A stretch of DNA of 43,314 nt from contig JAJTBE010000061.1 in NCBI GenBank assembly GCA_021287065.1, forward strand, positions 1 to 43,314. The letters are read 5' to 3'. The notes beneath the pieces were generated by a model that was not told the DNA's origin, searched no databases, and saw only the letters and a program-made list of their open reading frames with translations. Below are positions 8,569-18,168 of this stretch, one piece after another. Source of the DNA: Bacillota bacterium (lineage in GTDB: Bacteria > Vulcanimicrobiota > JAJTBE01). The first letter of the stretch is position 1. Each line of letters begins with the position of its first letter. The position numbers and the translations under genes are program-made.

Positions 8569-9462
8569 ATGACAGAAAACAAACAATCAAATCTTGTTAA
8601 TTCGGCATTTCTGAAAAAGCTCGAAACCCTCAGACTTCTCTCCCGTAAAATCATCAAAGGCTCCATCAAGGGTGAACGCAGAAGTATGAAAAAAGGGAGA
8701 TCTGTTGAGTTTGCCGATTATCGTGACTATGTTTTCGGGGATGAAATCAGAACAATCGACTGGAATGTATATGGCCGCCTCGACAGACTTTTTGTTAAAC
8801 TTTTCGTTGAAGAGGAAGAGCTGATACTGTATCTGATGATTGATAAATCCCTTTCAATGGGGTTTGGAAACCCGGAAAAGCTTGATATTGCAAGAAAAAT
8901 TGCGGCATCTCTTTCCTATATCGCTCTTTCCGACTTCGACAGGGTTTCTTTTGCTATAATTGATGAAGCACTTGCACGGTATAATGCACCCATTAGGGGA
9001 AAACAGCAGATTTTCAGGGTTTTTGAAATTCTTGACGGAATTAAACCATCGGGAAAAACTTCCCTGAACAATTCCATAATGAACTTTATATCCAGAAAAG
9101 TTAAACCCGGCATGGTTGTTGTAATTTCAGATTTTCTCGATGAAGAGGATTTTTTCAGATCCCTGAAATTCCTTACCCTGCAAAAACATGATGTTTTCCT
9201 TATTCAGGTTCTCGATGATTTCGAACTCAACCCGGGCATAGGCGGCGATGTGAAGCTTGTGGACATGGAAACCGGCGAGAGTAAAGATGTTACGGTTACC
9301 GACAGACTTCTCGAAATGTACCTCGAAGCTGTGAATAATCACTGTAAAAAAATACATGATTTCAGTCATTCCATAGGCGCAGGATATATTCTGGCGCCTA
9401 CGGGAGTGCCTTTTGAAGACCTTGTTCTGGATTATCTGCGGAAAGGAGCACTGATAAAATAA
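8569..9462 (+). CDS. DUF58 (VWA-like) protein
   Basis: A 297-residue DUF58 protein. The diagnostic stretch RSVEFADYRDYVFGDEIRTIDW (the conserved G-x-x-x-E-x-R-x-Y-x-x-GDD-x-R-x-IDW region) lies at residues about 44-65, followed by a VWA-like domain with the modified MIDAS DKSLSMGFG. DUF58 proteins usually sit next to a MoxR-type AAA+ ATPase and VWA membrane proteins (BatA/BatB) and are thought to act in chaperone or envelope-maturation roles. Here the downstream genes fit that set, but no MoxR gene is present in the window. There is no good ribosome site before the ATG at 8569. The stop is directly followed by the TTG start of the BatA-like gene, so translation is likely coupled. Confidence 0.9.
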   Translation: MTENKQSNLVNSAFLKKLETLRLLSRKIIKGSIKGERRSMKKGRSVEFADYRDYVFGDEIRTIDWNVYGRLDRLFVKLFVEEEELILYLMIDKSLSMGFGNPEKLDIARKIAASLSYIALSDFDRVSFAIIDEALARYNAPIRGKQQIFRVFEILDGIKPSGKTSLNNSIMNFISRKVKPGMVVVISDFLDEEDFFRSLKFLTLQKHDVFLIQVLDDFELNPGIGGDVKLVDMETGESKDVTVTDRLLEMYLEAVNNHCKKIHDFSHSIGAGYILAPTGVPFEDLVLDYLRKGALIK

Positions 9463-11298
9463 TTGAACTGGCTTAATCCCCAGGCTCTGTATTTTCTTCT
9501 GCTTATTCCCCCTGTAATTCTGCTCTATTTTATGAAACTCAGAAGAAAGGAACTGATAATAACAGGCTCCTTCCTCTGGAAAAAAGTAATGCAGGATGCC
9601 AGGGTTGATTCCTTTTTCCAGAAATTAAAAGTCAATATTTTACTTATTATACAGATTCTGATCATTCTGTTTATTGTTGCAGCTCTGGTCAGGCCCTATT
9701 TCCAGTCACTGGGGACCCTTTCATCGGAAACCATCATAATTCTTGATACTTCCGCTGGTATGAAAGCGCAGGAAGGTAAAACAACCAGATTCAGACTGGC
9801 AAAGGACAGGATTTTCACAATGCTTCAGGAAGCCAGATCAGGAAGTGCATTTATGCTGATTGGCGTATCGGACAAACCGGTAATTCTCTCAGGATTCACC
9901 ACAGACAGGGAAAAACTGAGAAATATTCTCAACAATACGGAACCTTACGACACGCCTTCGGATATAAAACCTGCGGTAATGCTTGCCGCTTCCCTGCTGA
10001 AATCACATACGGATGCTGAAATATTTCTCATTGGAGATAAACTGCCGAAAGATAAGGATTTTAAGATTGAGGATCTGCCCTCATTCCACTTTATCCCCAC
10101 AGGAACAGGCAGGAATAATGCGGGTATTACGGTTTTTGATATTTCCCGCTCTGCAGCATCGAAAAAAACCGAACTTTATGTGAAAGCAGAAAACTTTTCA
10201 CCTTCACCGATCAATACATTCCTCGAAATTTCACTTGAAGGAAGGCTCATTGAAGCGAGGGAGCTCAAACTTGAAGCCGGCGGCTCACAGGGTTTTGTCT
10301 TTACCATTCCCAACAGTTTTTCAGGTATTGTTCAGGCTGAACTATCCGTAAAGGATGATCTGGCTTCCGACAACATAGCAAGGGCGTGGATTGGAAGCAC
10401 AAGGGATGTTAAGGTGCTGATGGTTACCAAAGGCAATCCATTCCTTCAGAAACTTCTTTCGATTATCCCCGGTGTAAAACCGGAACAGATATCAGCAACG
10501 GATCTCAAACAGGAAAACCTGAAAAAATACGATGTTGTTATCTGGGAAAACTGCAATGTCCCCCAAATCAACACGGGAAACCACCTGTTTCTCAACTGCA
10601 GATTCAAAAACAATTCAATAATGGAAAAAGGAGTAACCGAAGCTCCCAAAGTTATGTCCTGGGAAAACAGCCATCCCCTTTTCAGATTTATTGATATATC
10701 GGACTTAAATATAGCCCAGAGCAGCGAAGTCGTTCTTCCCGATGGAGCAAAGCCTGTTGTTCAGGGTGATAAAGCACCTCTGATGTTCACTTATGAAAAG
10801 AAAAACTTCAGAGGTATCTATGTTCTTTTTGACCTGTATAAAAGCGACTGGCAGCTTCTCCCATCCTTCCCTATTTTTATGGCAAATGTAATTGAATATT
10901 TCAGCAGGCAAAGCGAAGTTTCCGGCATAGAAAACCACAGAACGGGAGAAAACCTCGCCCTTAATTTTGTTACACCCGGACAGAAAGTGGAAATCAAGAC
11001 TCCCACAGGCACAAAAAATGACACCCCTGCCTCGTCCGGGGAAATAATTTCCCTTCCCCTCGAATATACCGGAATCTACAAAGTTTCCACAGGCGATATG
11101 GAAAGAATTTATCCGGCAAACCTGCTGAGCGCCGCAGAATCTGATATTACTCCTGATCCGCCCATAGCAAACAAACAGAATAAAACCCAGTCGGGAAAAA
11201 CTTTCCCCCTTATCAGGGAAATCTGGAGGGAGCTGGCAATGGCGGCTCTGCTTTTCCTTCTCCTCGAATGGTATATATTTAACAGAAGGAGGGTCTGA
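9463..11298 (+). CDS. BatA-like membrane protein with N-terminal aerotolerance domain and VWA domain
   Basis: A 611-residue protein with a TTG start immediately after the DUF58 stop. It opens MNWLNPQALYFLLLIPPVI, the classical BatA N-terminal transmembrane segment, followed by LYFMKLRRKE, a second transmembrane segment (ILLIIQILIILFIVAALV), and a VWA-like domain from about residue 85 (IIILDTSAGM; the MIDAS is DTSAG rather than DxSxS). A large extracytoplasmic region follows with Ig-like and Rossmann-like parts. The last residues form a third membrane segment (MAALLFLLLEWYIF) with a positively charged end NRRRV. In sequence and order it matches the BatA family of DUF58/VWA operons. The imperfect MIDAS means metal binding is uncertain. 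Confidence 0.88.
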   Translation: MNWLNPQALYFLLLIPPVILLYFMKLRRKELIITGSFLWKKVMQDARVDSFFQKLKVNILLIIQILIILFIVAALVRPYFQSLGTLSSETIIILDTSAGMKAQEGKTTRFRLAKDRIFTMLQEARSGSAFMLIGVSDKPVILSGFTTDREKLRNILNNTEPYDTPSDIKPAVMLAASLLKSHTDAEIFLIGDKLPKDKDFKIEDLPSFHFIPTGTGRNNAGITVFDISRSAASKKTELYVKAENFSPSPINTFLEISLEGRLIEARELKLEAGGSQGFVFTIPNSFSGIVQAELSVKDDLASDNIARAWIGSTRDVKVLMVTKGNPFLQKLLSIIPGVKPEQISATDLKQENLKKYDVVIWENCNVPQINTGNHLFLNCRFKNNSIMEKGVTEAPKVMSWENSHPLFRFIDISDLNIAQSSEVVLPDGAKPVVQGDKAPLMFTYEKKNFRGIYVLFDLYKSDWQLLPSFPIFMANVIEYFSRQSEVSGIENHRTGENLALNFVTPGQKVEIKTPTGTKNDTPASSGEIISLPLEYTGIYKVSTGDMERIYPANLLSAAESDITPDPPIANKQNKTQSGKTFPLIREIWRELAMAALLFLLLEWYIFNRRRV

Positions 11299-11307
11299 CA
11301 GGGATAA

Positions 11308-14217
11308 ATGACATATTTTGATTTTACATATCCTTTAGGGCTTCTTTTCCTTCTGCTTCTTATTCCCGTTGTTTTGTGGTACAAAAAAAGCATCGCCGAT
11401 ATGCCCGAATTCAGAAAAAAAGCTGTATTTGTGCTGCGGATTTTAATCATAATCCTCCTGTGTTTTGCCATCTCAGGTTTCAGGCTCAAACTGCCAAGGC
11501 AGGAGCTTATGGTTCTGTTTGTTGTGGATGCCTCATTATCGGTTTCCCCTGACAATCTCGACTGGGCAAAAAAATATATGGAGGAAAACCTTGCCCGCAT
11601 GCCTGCAGGCGACAGCGCCGGCGTTATTATATTCGGCAAGGATGCCTACCTTGAGGAAAACCCGGGCAGAAGCGCTCAGTTAAACAGGTTTTCCACAATT
11701 ATCGACAATCAGCATACTAATATTTCTAATGCTATTCAGCTTGCAACTGCTGTTTTTCCTGAAAGTTCCATTAAAAAAATCGTTCTAATCACCGACGGCA
11801 ATGAGAATATGGGAGAAGCCGAAAAACAGGCGATTCTGGCTTCAAACAGAAATGTGGAAATCCACTGCCTTGCCTACCCAAAATCAAAAATCAGGGAAAC
11901 GCTGATCAGCAATTTTGAAGCTCCCCCCACCATATCGAGGGGTGAACCTTTTACAGTCAGGGCGGAAGTGGAAAGCACCGTAAATACAAAAGGCATTCTC
12001 AACATCTACCGGAACGGAAAACTTCTCGCAAGGGAAAATGTGGATATTGCAGAGGGCAAAAATCTTTATGTGGTATCACAGAATGTTGACGTACCCGGAA
12101 ATTACCAGTATTCAGCCATTCTTGAAACCAATGACGACAAATACCCCCAGAATAACAAATCCGAAACTATAACAAAGGTGGAAGGCTATCCGAGAATTCT
12201 TTATCTGACCAGCGATTCGAAACAGAATTCATCAATTCCGTCAATTCTGGCAGAACATAAGTTTGTGGTTGACACCGGCGACCTGAGATCCCTTCCTTCA
12301 GGTTTGCCGGAAATGGCAACTTACCAAACCGTCATTTTTGACAATGTAAACGGACTATCCATGTCTGCGGACCAGATGCAGATGATCGAAAATTATGTAA
12401 GGGATCTCGGCGGCGGTTTTATAATGATCGGCGGGGATAAAAGCTTCGGCGCCGGCGGCTATTATAACAGCCCGGTGGAAAGAATCCTTCCGGTGGATCT
12501 TGATATAAGGAAAAAGAAGAACCTTCCTTCCATAGCAATGGTCCTGTGCATCGATAAATCAGGAAGTATGGGCGATGAATCGGGAGGAGTCGAAAAACTT
12601 CGTCTTGCAAGGGAAGCAGCCATTGCAACAGCTCAGCTTCTCGGAGAAAATGATTTTCTCGGAGTAGTGGATTTCGACGACCACGCAAAGTGGGTGGTTC
12701 CCATCCAGTATATGACCAATAAGGATAAAGTAGTGGGTCTTATAGCATCCATCAGAGTTGGCGGCGGCACATCAATGTATCCTGCACTAAACGCAGCCTA
12801 TCAGGAGCTGAAGGGTACAAAGGCTATGGTCAAGCATATCATAGCTCTGACAGACGGCCGTTCTGCCCCTGCTGATTTTGAAAACCTCGTAAAGAAAATG
12901 GCAAAGGACGGAATAACAGTCTCAGCAGTGGGTGTTGGTGAAGACTCTGACACCCAGTTCCTTGAAAACATAGCAAAATGGGGACAGGGACGATTTTACT
13001 ACACAGATGTTGCTTCCTACCTGCCCCGGATTTTTGTCCGTGAATCAATTCTTGCAGGCAGATCAGCCCTTATAGAGGAAACATTTAAGCCTTCCCAGAC
13101 AGGGAATGCGGATTTTCTCAAAGGTATTAATGTATCAGGAATGCCGAATCTTCATGGCTATGTGGCTACAGTACCCAAAGACGGCGCCCAGCTTATCTTT
13201 CAAACCCACCAGAAAGATCCCCTGATGGCAAGCTGGCGAATAGGCCTCGGCAAATCAGTGGCTTTTACATCTGATGATGGATACCGCTGGGCTAAAGACT
13301 GGGTTTCGTGGGATCAATACGGAAGCTTCTGGTCACAGACAGTCCGCTGGTGCCTCCCTGCGTTCAAATCGGAACAATACAGTGTCAATCTCAAAACCGA
13401 AGGCAGCCAGGGCAAACTCACAGTTGAAGCTATGACAAAAGACGGAAACCTCCTTAATTTCCTTCAGCTTCAGGCAAGAGTAATATCCCCCGGAGGAGAA
13501 ACTTCCGATGTTACCCTCAGACAGACGGCATCCGGCAGATACGAGGCAGACTTCGAAACCAAAGGGACAGGAACATATTTTGTGAATATCCTCGAAGGTT
13601 CGGGAGAGAATAAACAGACCGGCAAAATTCAGGCTTTCTCCATCCCCTACTCTCCGGAATTCAAAAAATTCGGAACCAATGATTATCTTCTGGAAAAAAT
13701 TTCCACTATCACCGGCGGCAAAAGAATAAGCTCAACTGACAATATTTTTGAAAAAAGCGGGAAAGTTGCATACTATCCGCGCCCTGCCTGGCTCGAACTG
13801 CTAATAATAGCATTAATGCTGTTCCCCCTTGATGTTGCGCTGAGAAGAGTCTATCTGCCGGAAAACGCCTTTGCTAAAGTCAAAGCTTTCCTTGCAGGTT
13901 CACATAAAACATCGGTAAAAGAAGATGTTCAGAGTGTAACCGCACTTAAAAAGGTAAAAACCGAACTCAGGGAAAAATACTCTTCCCCTTCCTTTCAGAA
14001 TATAAAGAAAATCAAGGATAATAAAGCAGAAAGGCAAACCGGACACGAACAGATGTTTGATTCCAAACCTGCGGAAAAAACACGGTTTATTCCGGAAAGA
14101 CCTGTTGCAGGACCTGCCCTGGAGAAGATGGAAAAATCCCCTGAACCGAAGGCGGAAACAGAACGGAACGACACCATCGGCAGGCTGAAAAAAGTAAAAA
14201 AGGATATAAATAAATAG
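11308..14217 (+). CDS. Large membrane protein with two VWA domains and a glutamine-amidotransferase-like domain
   Basis: A 969-residue protein. The N-terminus has two membrane segments (LGLLFLLLLIPVVLWY and VLRILIIILLCFAISG). A first VWA domain at about residues 70-190 shows FVVDASLSV (DxSxS) and LITDGNEN. Beta-sandwich repeats are followed by a type-1 glutamine-amidotransferase-like part (GGGFIMIGGDKSFGAGGYY) lacking an obvious catalytic cysteine. A second VWA domain starts at D416 (CIDKSGSMG) with GGGTSMYPAL and LTDGRS, so its MIDAS is complete. A C-terminal membrane segment near residue 825 (LELLIIALMLFPLDVAL) leads into a charged tail of about 120 residues. Such proteins are common next to BatA and DUF58 genes in Planctomycetes, Chloroflexi and candidate phyla; their function is unknown. 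The gap to the preceding gene is 9 bases. Confidence 0.88.
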   Translation: MTYFDFTYPLGLLFLLLLIPVVLWYKKSIADMPEFRKKAVFVLRILIIILLCFAISGFRLKLPRQELMVLFVVDASLSVSPDNLDWAKKYMEENLARMPAGDSAGVIIFGKDAYLEENPGRSAQLNRFSTIIDNQHTNISNAIQLATAVFPESSIKKIVLITDGNENMGEAEKQAILASNRNVEIHCLAYPKSKIRETLISNFEAPPTISRGEPFTVRAEVESTVNTKGILNIYRNGKLLARENVDIAEGKNLYVVSQNVDVPGNYQYSAILETNDDKYPQNNKSETITKVEGYPRILYLTSDSKQNSSIPSILAEHKFVVDTGDLRSLPSGLPEMATYQTVIFDNVNGLSMSADQMQMIENYVRDLGGGFIMIGGDKSFGAGGYYNSPVERILPVDLDIRKKKNLPSIAMVLCIDKSGSMGDESGGVEKLRLAREAAIATAQLLGENDFLGVVDFDDHAKWVVPIQYMTNKDKVVGLIASIRVGGGTSMYPALNAAYQELKGTKAMVKHIIALTDGRSAPADFENLVKKMAKDGITVSAVGVGEDSDTQFLENIAKWGQGRFYYTDVASYLPRIFVRESILAGRSALIEETFKPSQTGNADFLKGINVSGMPNLHGYVATVPKDGAQLIFQTHQKDPLMASWRIGLGKSVAFTSDDGYRWAKDWVSWDQYGSFWSQTVRWCLPAFKSEQYSVNLKTEGSQGKLTVEAMTKDGNLLNFLQLQARVISPGGETSDVTLRQTASGRYEADFETKGTGTYFVNILEGSGENKQTGKIQAFSIPYSPEFKKFGTNDYLLEKISTITGGKRISSTDNIFEKSGKVAYYPRPAWLELLIIALMLFPLDVALRRVYLPENAFAKVKAFLAGSHKTSVKEDVQSVTALKKVKTELREKYSSPSFQNIKKIKDNKAERQTGHEQMFDSKPAEKTRFIPERPVAGPALEKMEKSPEPKAETERNDTIGRLKKVKKDINK

Positions 14218-14282
14218 CCAATCTGGAATTTTATGTATTTTTTATTGTATAATTGTATAGTAAACAAAACGGGAGGTCAGGT

Positions 14283-15317
14283 ATGCTGAGGCCATCTTAC
14301 GGGTTTATTATTGCCCCCCCAAGGAAAACAATAAAATGGAATTCACTGTGCAACATGTTTCTTGTTGTATTAATTTTACATGCCGGATTACTTATCTTAT
14401 TCGGAAAATTCATCCCCGGTTCACAACCGGATAAACTTGCCCTGTTTGATGTGGCACTTGTCAAAGATGTCAAACTTGGTGACGACAAAACCGTAAAAAC
14501 GGAAAAAGTCGAAAATGACAACAAAGGCAAGTATAATTATTATTCACGCAGAACAGATCCGGGCAAACCGGGACCCAAGCGCAATAACGATCTGCCTCCG
14601 GGACCCAAAAAACCCAATCCCCCTTCTGATGCAAAGCCTCCAGTGGGCGATAATGCCGCTCCTAATGTACCCCTCAAGATGGATATGCATAAGAGCAATT
14701 ATCCCACATACGATCAGAATTCAAACAATGTAGCATATAAAACCCTCGACAACGCACATAAAGACGGCGCTCCTTCGGGTCAGCCCGACGGCATACTCGG
14801 CAGCAAAGGCACCGACGGCGATGTATTCGGAATCGGCGGCGGAGACGGCAATAAAGCCGGCGGCGGCGGAGGAGGCGGCGGCGGCGGCGGAATGTCCAAT
14901 GATTACGCTCTCCCCCACCTTATGTGGGATGCCGATATCAATGTAGGCAGCGGCGCCAGTGAAGAGGAAATAAGAAACTCCTATTTCAAATCATACGATA
15001 CAACCGTTTATTTATCTGATCCCTCAGGCACAAAAGACGAAAGAAAAATGATGGGCTTGTCGGGCTGGGTCAGTTTTCAGATAACAATAAAAGGAACCAA
15101 CGAAGTTCCTTACAGAGGAGTTCACCCATCCGGTGTTTATGTAATCGACTCCCATTCTGAAAATAAAAACGATGTGGAAAGACTGAAAACAGTGGCATAC
15201 GAAATTGCCACCAATTCAGGCTGGTATCCCGCAAAGAAAAGCGGAAAACCCATTGATTCCACCTTCAAACTGACGATTCGCTTTACGGGAGAATGGAAAA
15301 AGGGACTTAACCGGTAA
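14283..15317 (+). CDS. TonB-like protein with a single N-terminal membrane anchor and Gly-rich spacer
   Basis: A 344-residue protein. A GGGAGG site six bases before the ATG at 14283 decides the start; the frame extends 10 codons further to a TTG. One membrane segment (MFLVVLILHAGLLILFGKF) is followed by a Lys/Asp/Pro/Asn-rich periplasmic region typical of TonB spacers, a poly-glycine run near residues 200-213 encoded by GGC/GGA triplets, and a C-terminal domain ending with ATNSGWYPAKKSGKPIDSTFKLTIRF, which has the beta-strand pattern and the 'W-x-P-A-x-x-x-G-x-P-x-x-x' signature of TonB C-terminal domains. Family members transmit energy to outer-membrane transporters. It follows the VWA gene by 65 bases, and no ExbB/ExbD gene is visible in the window. 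Confidence 0.75.
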   Translation: MLRPSYGFIIAPPRKTIKWNSLCNMFLVVLILHAGLLILFGKFIPGSQPDKLALFDVALVKDVKLGDDKTVKTEKVENDNKGKYNYYSRRTDPGKPGPKRNNDLPPGPKKPNPPSDAKPPVGDNAAPNVPLKMDMHKSNYPTYDQNSNNVAYKTLDNAHKDGAPSGQPDGILGSKGTDGDVFGIGGGDGNKAGGGGGGGGGGGMSNDYALPHLMWDADINVGSGASEEEIRNSYFKSYDTTVYLSDPSGTKDERKMMGLSGWVSFQITIKGTNEVPYRGVHPSGVYVIDSHSENKNDVERLKTVAYEIATNSGWYPAKKSGKPIDSTFKLTIRFTGEWKKGLNR

Positions 15318-15447
15318 AATTCTCTTCAATTTCAGCAGGATAAATTTACTATGTGTAAAAAAAAATTATGTCACTTGTTATCTTATTTTGTATTTGTAAA
15401 TTAATTTTTACCGGAAAAATACAGATAGGTAATGATTGAGTTTTTTA

Positions 15448-15519
15448 GGGAGAAATAGATGGGGACTGCTTATACGAGACAACCAGGATACTCAGATACG
15501 CAGCTTCTTTATATCTCCC
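15448..15519 (+). promoter_or_regulatory. Structured 5' leader hairpin before the porin gene
   Basis: The RNA would fold into a long hairpin. The outer stem is GGGAGA-ATAGA with TTTAT-TCTCCC (one mismatch), the inner stem is CTGC-TAT with ATA-GCAG (one mismatch), and a short GAG/CTC pair lies inside. It ends about 12 bases before the GGGAGG ribosome site of the SLH porin. It could stabilise an abundant mRNA or serve a regulator; it matches no riboswitch class that I recognise. Confidence 0.45.
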
Positions 15520-15549
15520 AATCCAAATAAAGGGAGGTAATAAGCCACA

Positions 15550-18099
15550 ATGAAGAAAAGCGTATGGTTTTTGGCAATAGCGCTCGTCATCGTAATGATG
15601 GCTCCCGCTTTTGCAGCCCCGCTGTTCCCGGATGTTCCCGAACAGCATTGGGCCAGAGACGCCGTGGCAAATCTCGCCGCAAAAGGTATCTTTGAAGGAT
15701 ATCCCGATGGCACATTCAAGGGCGACAGAGCAGCCACCCGCTGGGAAATGGCAATGGCTCTCCAGCGTTTTCTTGCAAAGATGGAAGCTGAACACTCCAA
15801 ATTTGCAACCAAAACAGATCTGGAAGCACTCAGAGCCCTCGTGAACAACCTGAAAGATGAACTGGACGCTCTCGGTGTCAGAGTGAAAAATCTCGAAGAC
15901 AACGTATCAGGTCTGGACAAGAGAGTTACTGAACTGGAAAGAATCACCTTCGAAGGCGACTTCACAACCAGATTCGTAACAATCGGCATCAAAAATTCAG
16001 GCAGAACAGGCACATCATGGAATACCGATGTGGGCGGAATCAACGGCGTAAGCCCTGCCAGCGCGCACAAAATCGGAACTGTTGATCTCTTCAGCGGTCG
16101 TCCCTTCATCAACGGAGCAGGATTCACCGCAAGAGCAAGACTTGGCGTTAAAATTAAAGTCAATGCCGACATGGATGCAGGAATCCGCTTTGCAGCTTTC
16201 ACATCACTCGGCGACCGTTATATTGACGCCTACTGGGGAGTTTCAGCTCCTTACCTGTCAAATGTATTCTGCGGCAACACCAAAGGTTCAGCCCAGAACA
16301 TCAGCAACAGCCCCTGGACCCGCATGACCCTCGATAATTTCTGGATTGAACACAAACCCAGCAAAATCAGCTTCATCGCAGGTTCAATCAAAAAGACCAA
16401 CATGGATGATTTCGTACTCCAGAGAGTTCCCAACCCGGGAATCGACGGTAGAGACGTAACAAAGTATGCCGAGATGGAAACCGGCGAAGTGAAAAAAGGC
16501 AGAGTCACAACCCTGAAATACTGGGAAGACGACGACACCTACCTTCCCTTCTACGGCCTTCAGGTTTCAGGCAAAACCAGACTCTGGTCGGATATGACCT
16601 GGGAAGTTATATTCTCAAAACTCCCCGATGATCCCACAGGAGTAAACAGAATATTCTCAGCTCTGGCAAACCTTAACCAGACAACAGCATACGACAACAA
16701 TACATATCCTTATCTCCTCGGTCTCAATATGGACTGGAAGCTCAAAGAACAGGGCAATGTAAAAGTCAATTTCATGAGAGTTTCCGAAAACTACAACAAT
16801 GGCCAGTCAACATACTGGTTCACCGGTTTACCCAACTATGACACAGCCGGAAACCTGGTTTATATGAACGGCAGAGGAAACCTCTGGGGTTGGTCGGATC
16901 CTTACGAATACCGTAACGACAACCTCAACAAGAGACCTATGCGCTCAAACCCCACAGGCGCTTATGCCACAAATGTATATCCTTTTATCAGCCAGCAGGG
17001 CCAGACCTCATTTGGTATCAGCATCAACTACAGATTTGACCCCAGCAACATCCGTGTTGCAGCAGGCTATGCAGGATCACAGTATAAGCCCAATCAGGAA
17101 TCCAGATACACCGCAAACGGAAACCACTTCCGCCTCGGTGCCGGCTGGACCGATAAGAAAAACACTCTGGATCTCGACCTGGAATACATTTCCACAGATC
17201 CTTACTATGATGCAATGCAGCTTTATTATCCCAATGTCGGCAGCATGGTCGAAGGCGGGCTTCCTAACTGTATCGCTCTTTATAACAGCTATGACGCTTC
17301 ACTCAGACTTCCCGTGTCATTTGCTCCTATGTCGGGCAATTCTTATCCCAGCATCGGATACCAGCTTCATGACAGCTCACTGTATCCCAACAACCGCAAC
17401 GGAATAAGATTCGGCGGCGAGTATCGCTTCTCCAACAACAACGGCAGAGTCAACCTCAGACTGGAGTTCCTGGAGCAGAATACCACCTCCACCCCTCAGC
17501 GTAATGTCACAGGTCTGATCGGCGGAATGAAACCCGGATTTATCGATCCTATGTTCGGCGAACTCTACACCAACGGCACAGTAGTTCCCGAAGCCCCCAG
17601 AGGACGCCAGCAGCACCTCGGCGGCGGAATCGAGTATAAATTCAGACCCAGCGCTCTGCGTGGAAATGTCCAGTATGACTACTTCCAGTATCGCAGAGAT
17701 TCAGGCTACGACAACACTACAGTCATCGCAAAGATGAATGAAGTGGATCTTACCTACTCAGTGTTCAAACTCGGAGTTGCCTATGCATTCTCCAAAAAGT
17801 TTGTCCTCAATGCAGGATACGATGTAGCCCGCATGAAAGGTTATCATCCCGTATTTGCATGGGATTCAGCCACTACAGCCGGTGGAATCAGAGCGAATGC
17901 CGGTTCAACCGTTGTTGATACATACCAGTCAATTCCCCATCTCGGATTTGACTATTCACTCAACAAAGACGTGCTGTGGAAATTCGATGCAAGATTCATC
18001 GACACAACAGACAAACTCGGACGCGACTATGGTCTCGGTCTTTCACCGCAGTCCTACAACGGAATGCAGCTTATGACACAGGTCAATGTCAAATTCTAA
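15550..18099 (+). CDS. SLH-domain outer-membrane porin (OmpM/Slr-type)
   Basis: An 849-residue protein. A Sec signal peptide (MKKSVWFLAIALVIVMMAPAFA) is followed by one SLH domain at residues about 25-75 (LFPDVPEQHWARDAV, GIFEGYPDGTF, ATRWEMAMAL), then a coiled coil at about 80-135 with Leu heptads (LRALVNNLKDELDALG), then a long amphipathic beta-strand region up to a C-terminal phenylalanine (VNVKF) as in outer-membrane barrels. This architecture is known from OmpM of Negativicutes and cyanobacterial porins: the SLH domain binds secondary-wall polymer or peptidoglycan and the barrel spans the outer membrane, holding the two together. The codon choice and a structured leader suggest strong expression. 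A strong terminator follows. No second SLH porin is seen in the window. Confidence 0.92.
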   Translation: MKKSVWFLAIALVIVMMAPAFAAPLFPDVPEQHWARDAVANLAAKGIFEGYPDGTFKGDRAATRWEMAMALQRFLAKMEAEHSKFATKTDLEALRALVNNLKDELDALGVRVKNLEDNVSGLDKRVTELERITFEGDFTTRFVTIGIKNSGRTGTSWNTDVGGINGVSPASAHKIGTVDLFSGRPFINGAGFTARARLGVKIKVNADMDAGIRFAAFTSLGDRYIDAYWGVSAPYLSNVFCGNTKGSAQNISNSPWTRMTLDNFWIEHKPSKISFIAGSIKKTNMDDFVLQRVPNPGIDGRDVTKYAEMETGEVKKGRVTTLKYWEDDDTYLPFYGLQVSGKTRLWSDMTWEVIFSKLPDDPTGVNRIFSALANLNQTTAYDNNTYPYLLGLNMDWKLKEQGNVKVNFMRVSENYNNGQSTYWFTGLPNYDTAGNLVYMNGRGNLWGWSDPYEYRNDNLNKRPMRSNPTGAYATNVYPFISQQGQTSFGISINYRFDPSNIRVAAGYAGSQYKPNQESRYTANGNHFRLGAGWTDKKNTLDLDLEYISTDPYYDAMQLYYPNVGSMVEGGLPNCIALYNSYDASLRLPVSFAPMSGNSYPSIGYQLHDSSLYPNNRNGIRFGGEYRFSNNNGRVNLRLEFLEQNTTSTPQRNVTGLIGGMKPGFIDPMFGELYTNGTVVPEAPRGRQQHLGGGIEYKFRPSALRGNVQYDYFQYRRDSGYDNTTVIAKMNEVDLTYSVFKLGVAYAFSKKFVLNAGYDVARMKGYHPVFAWDSATTAGGIRANAGSTVVDTYQSIPHLGFDYSLNKDVLWKFDARFIDTTDKLGRDYGLGLSPQSYNGMQLMTQVNVKF

Positions 18100-18122
18100 G
18101 TTTGCCGATTAACAGCAGAATC

Positions 18123-18152
18123 AAGCCCCCCGCCTTAAACGGGGGGCTTTTC
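18123..18152 (+). terminator. Rho-independent terminator of the porin gene
   Basis: A G/C-perfect stem AAGCCCCCCG / CGGGGGGCTT with a 7-base loop, followed by TTTTCT. It lies 24 bases after the porin stop and immediately before the RidA ribosome site. Confidence 0.92.
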
Positions 18153-18168
18153 TATGAAGGAGGATAAA

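Noticed and set aside
15448..15519. Known riboswitch (cobalamin, c-di-GMP, TPP or glycine)
   Set aside because: None of the conserved core sequences of these classes is present; only a hairpin can be supported.
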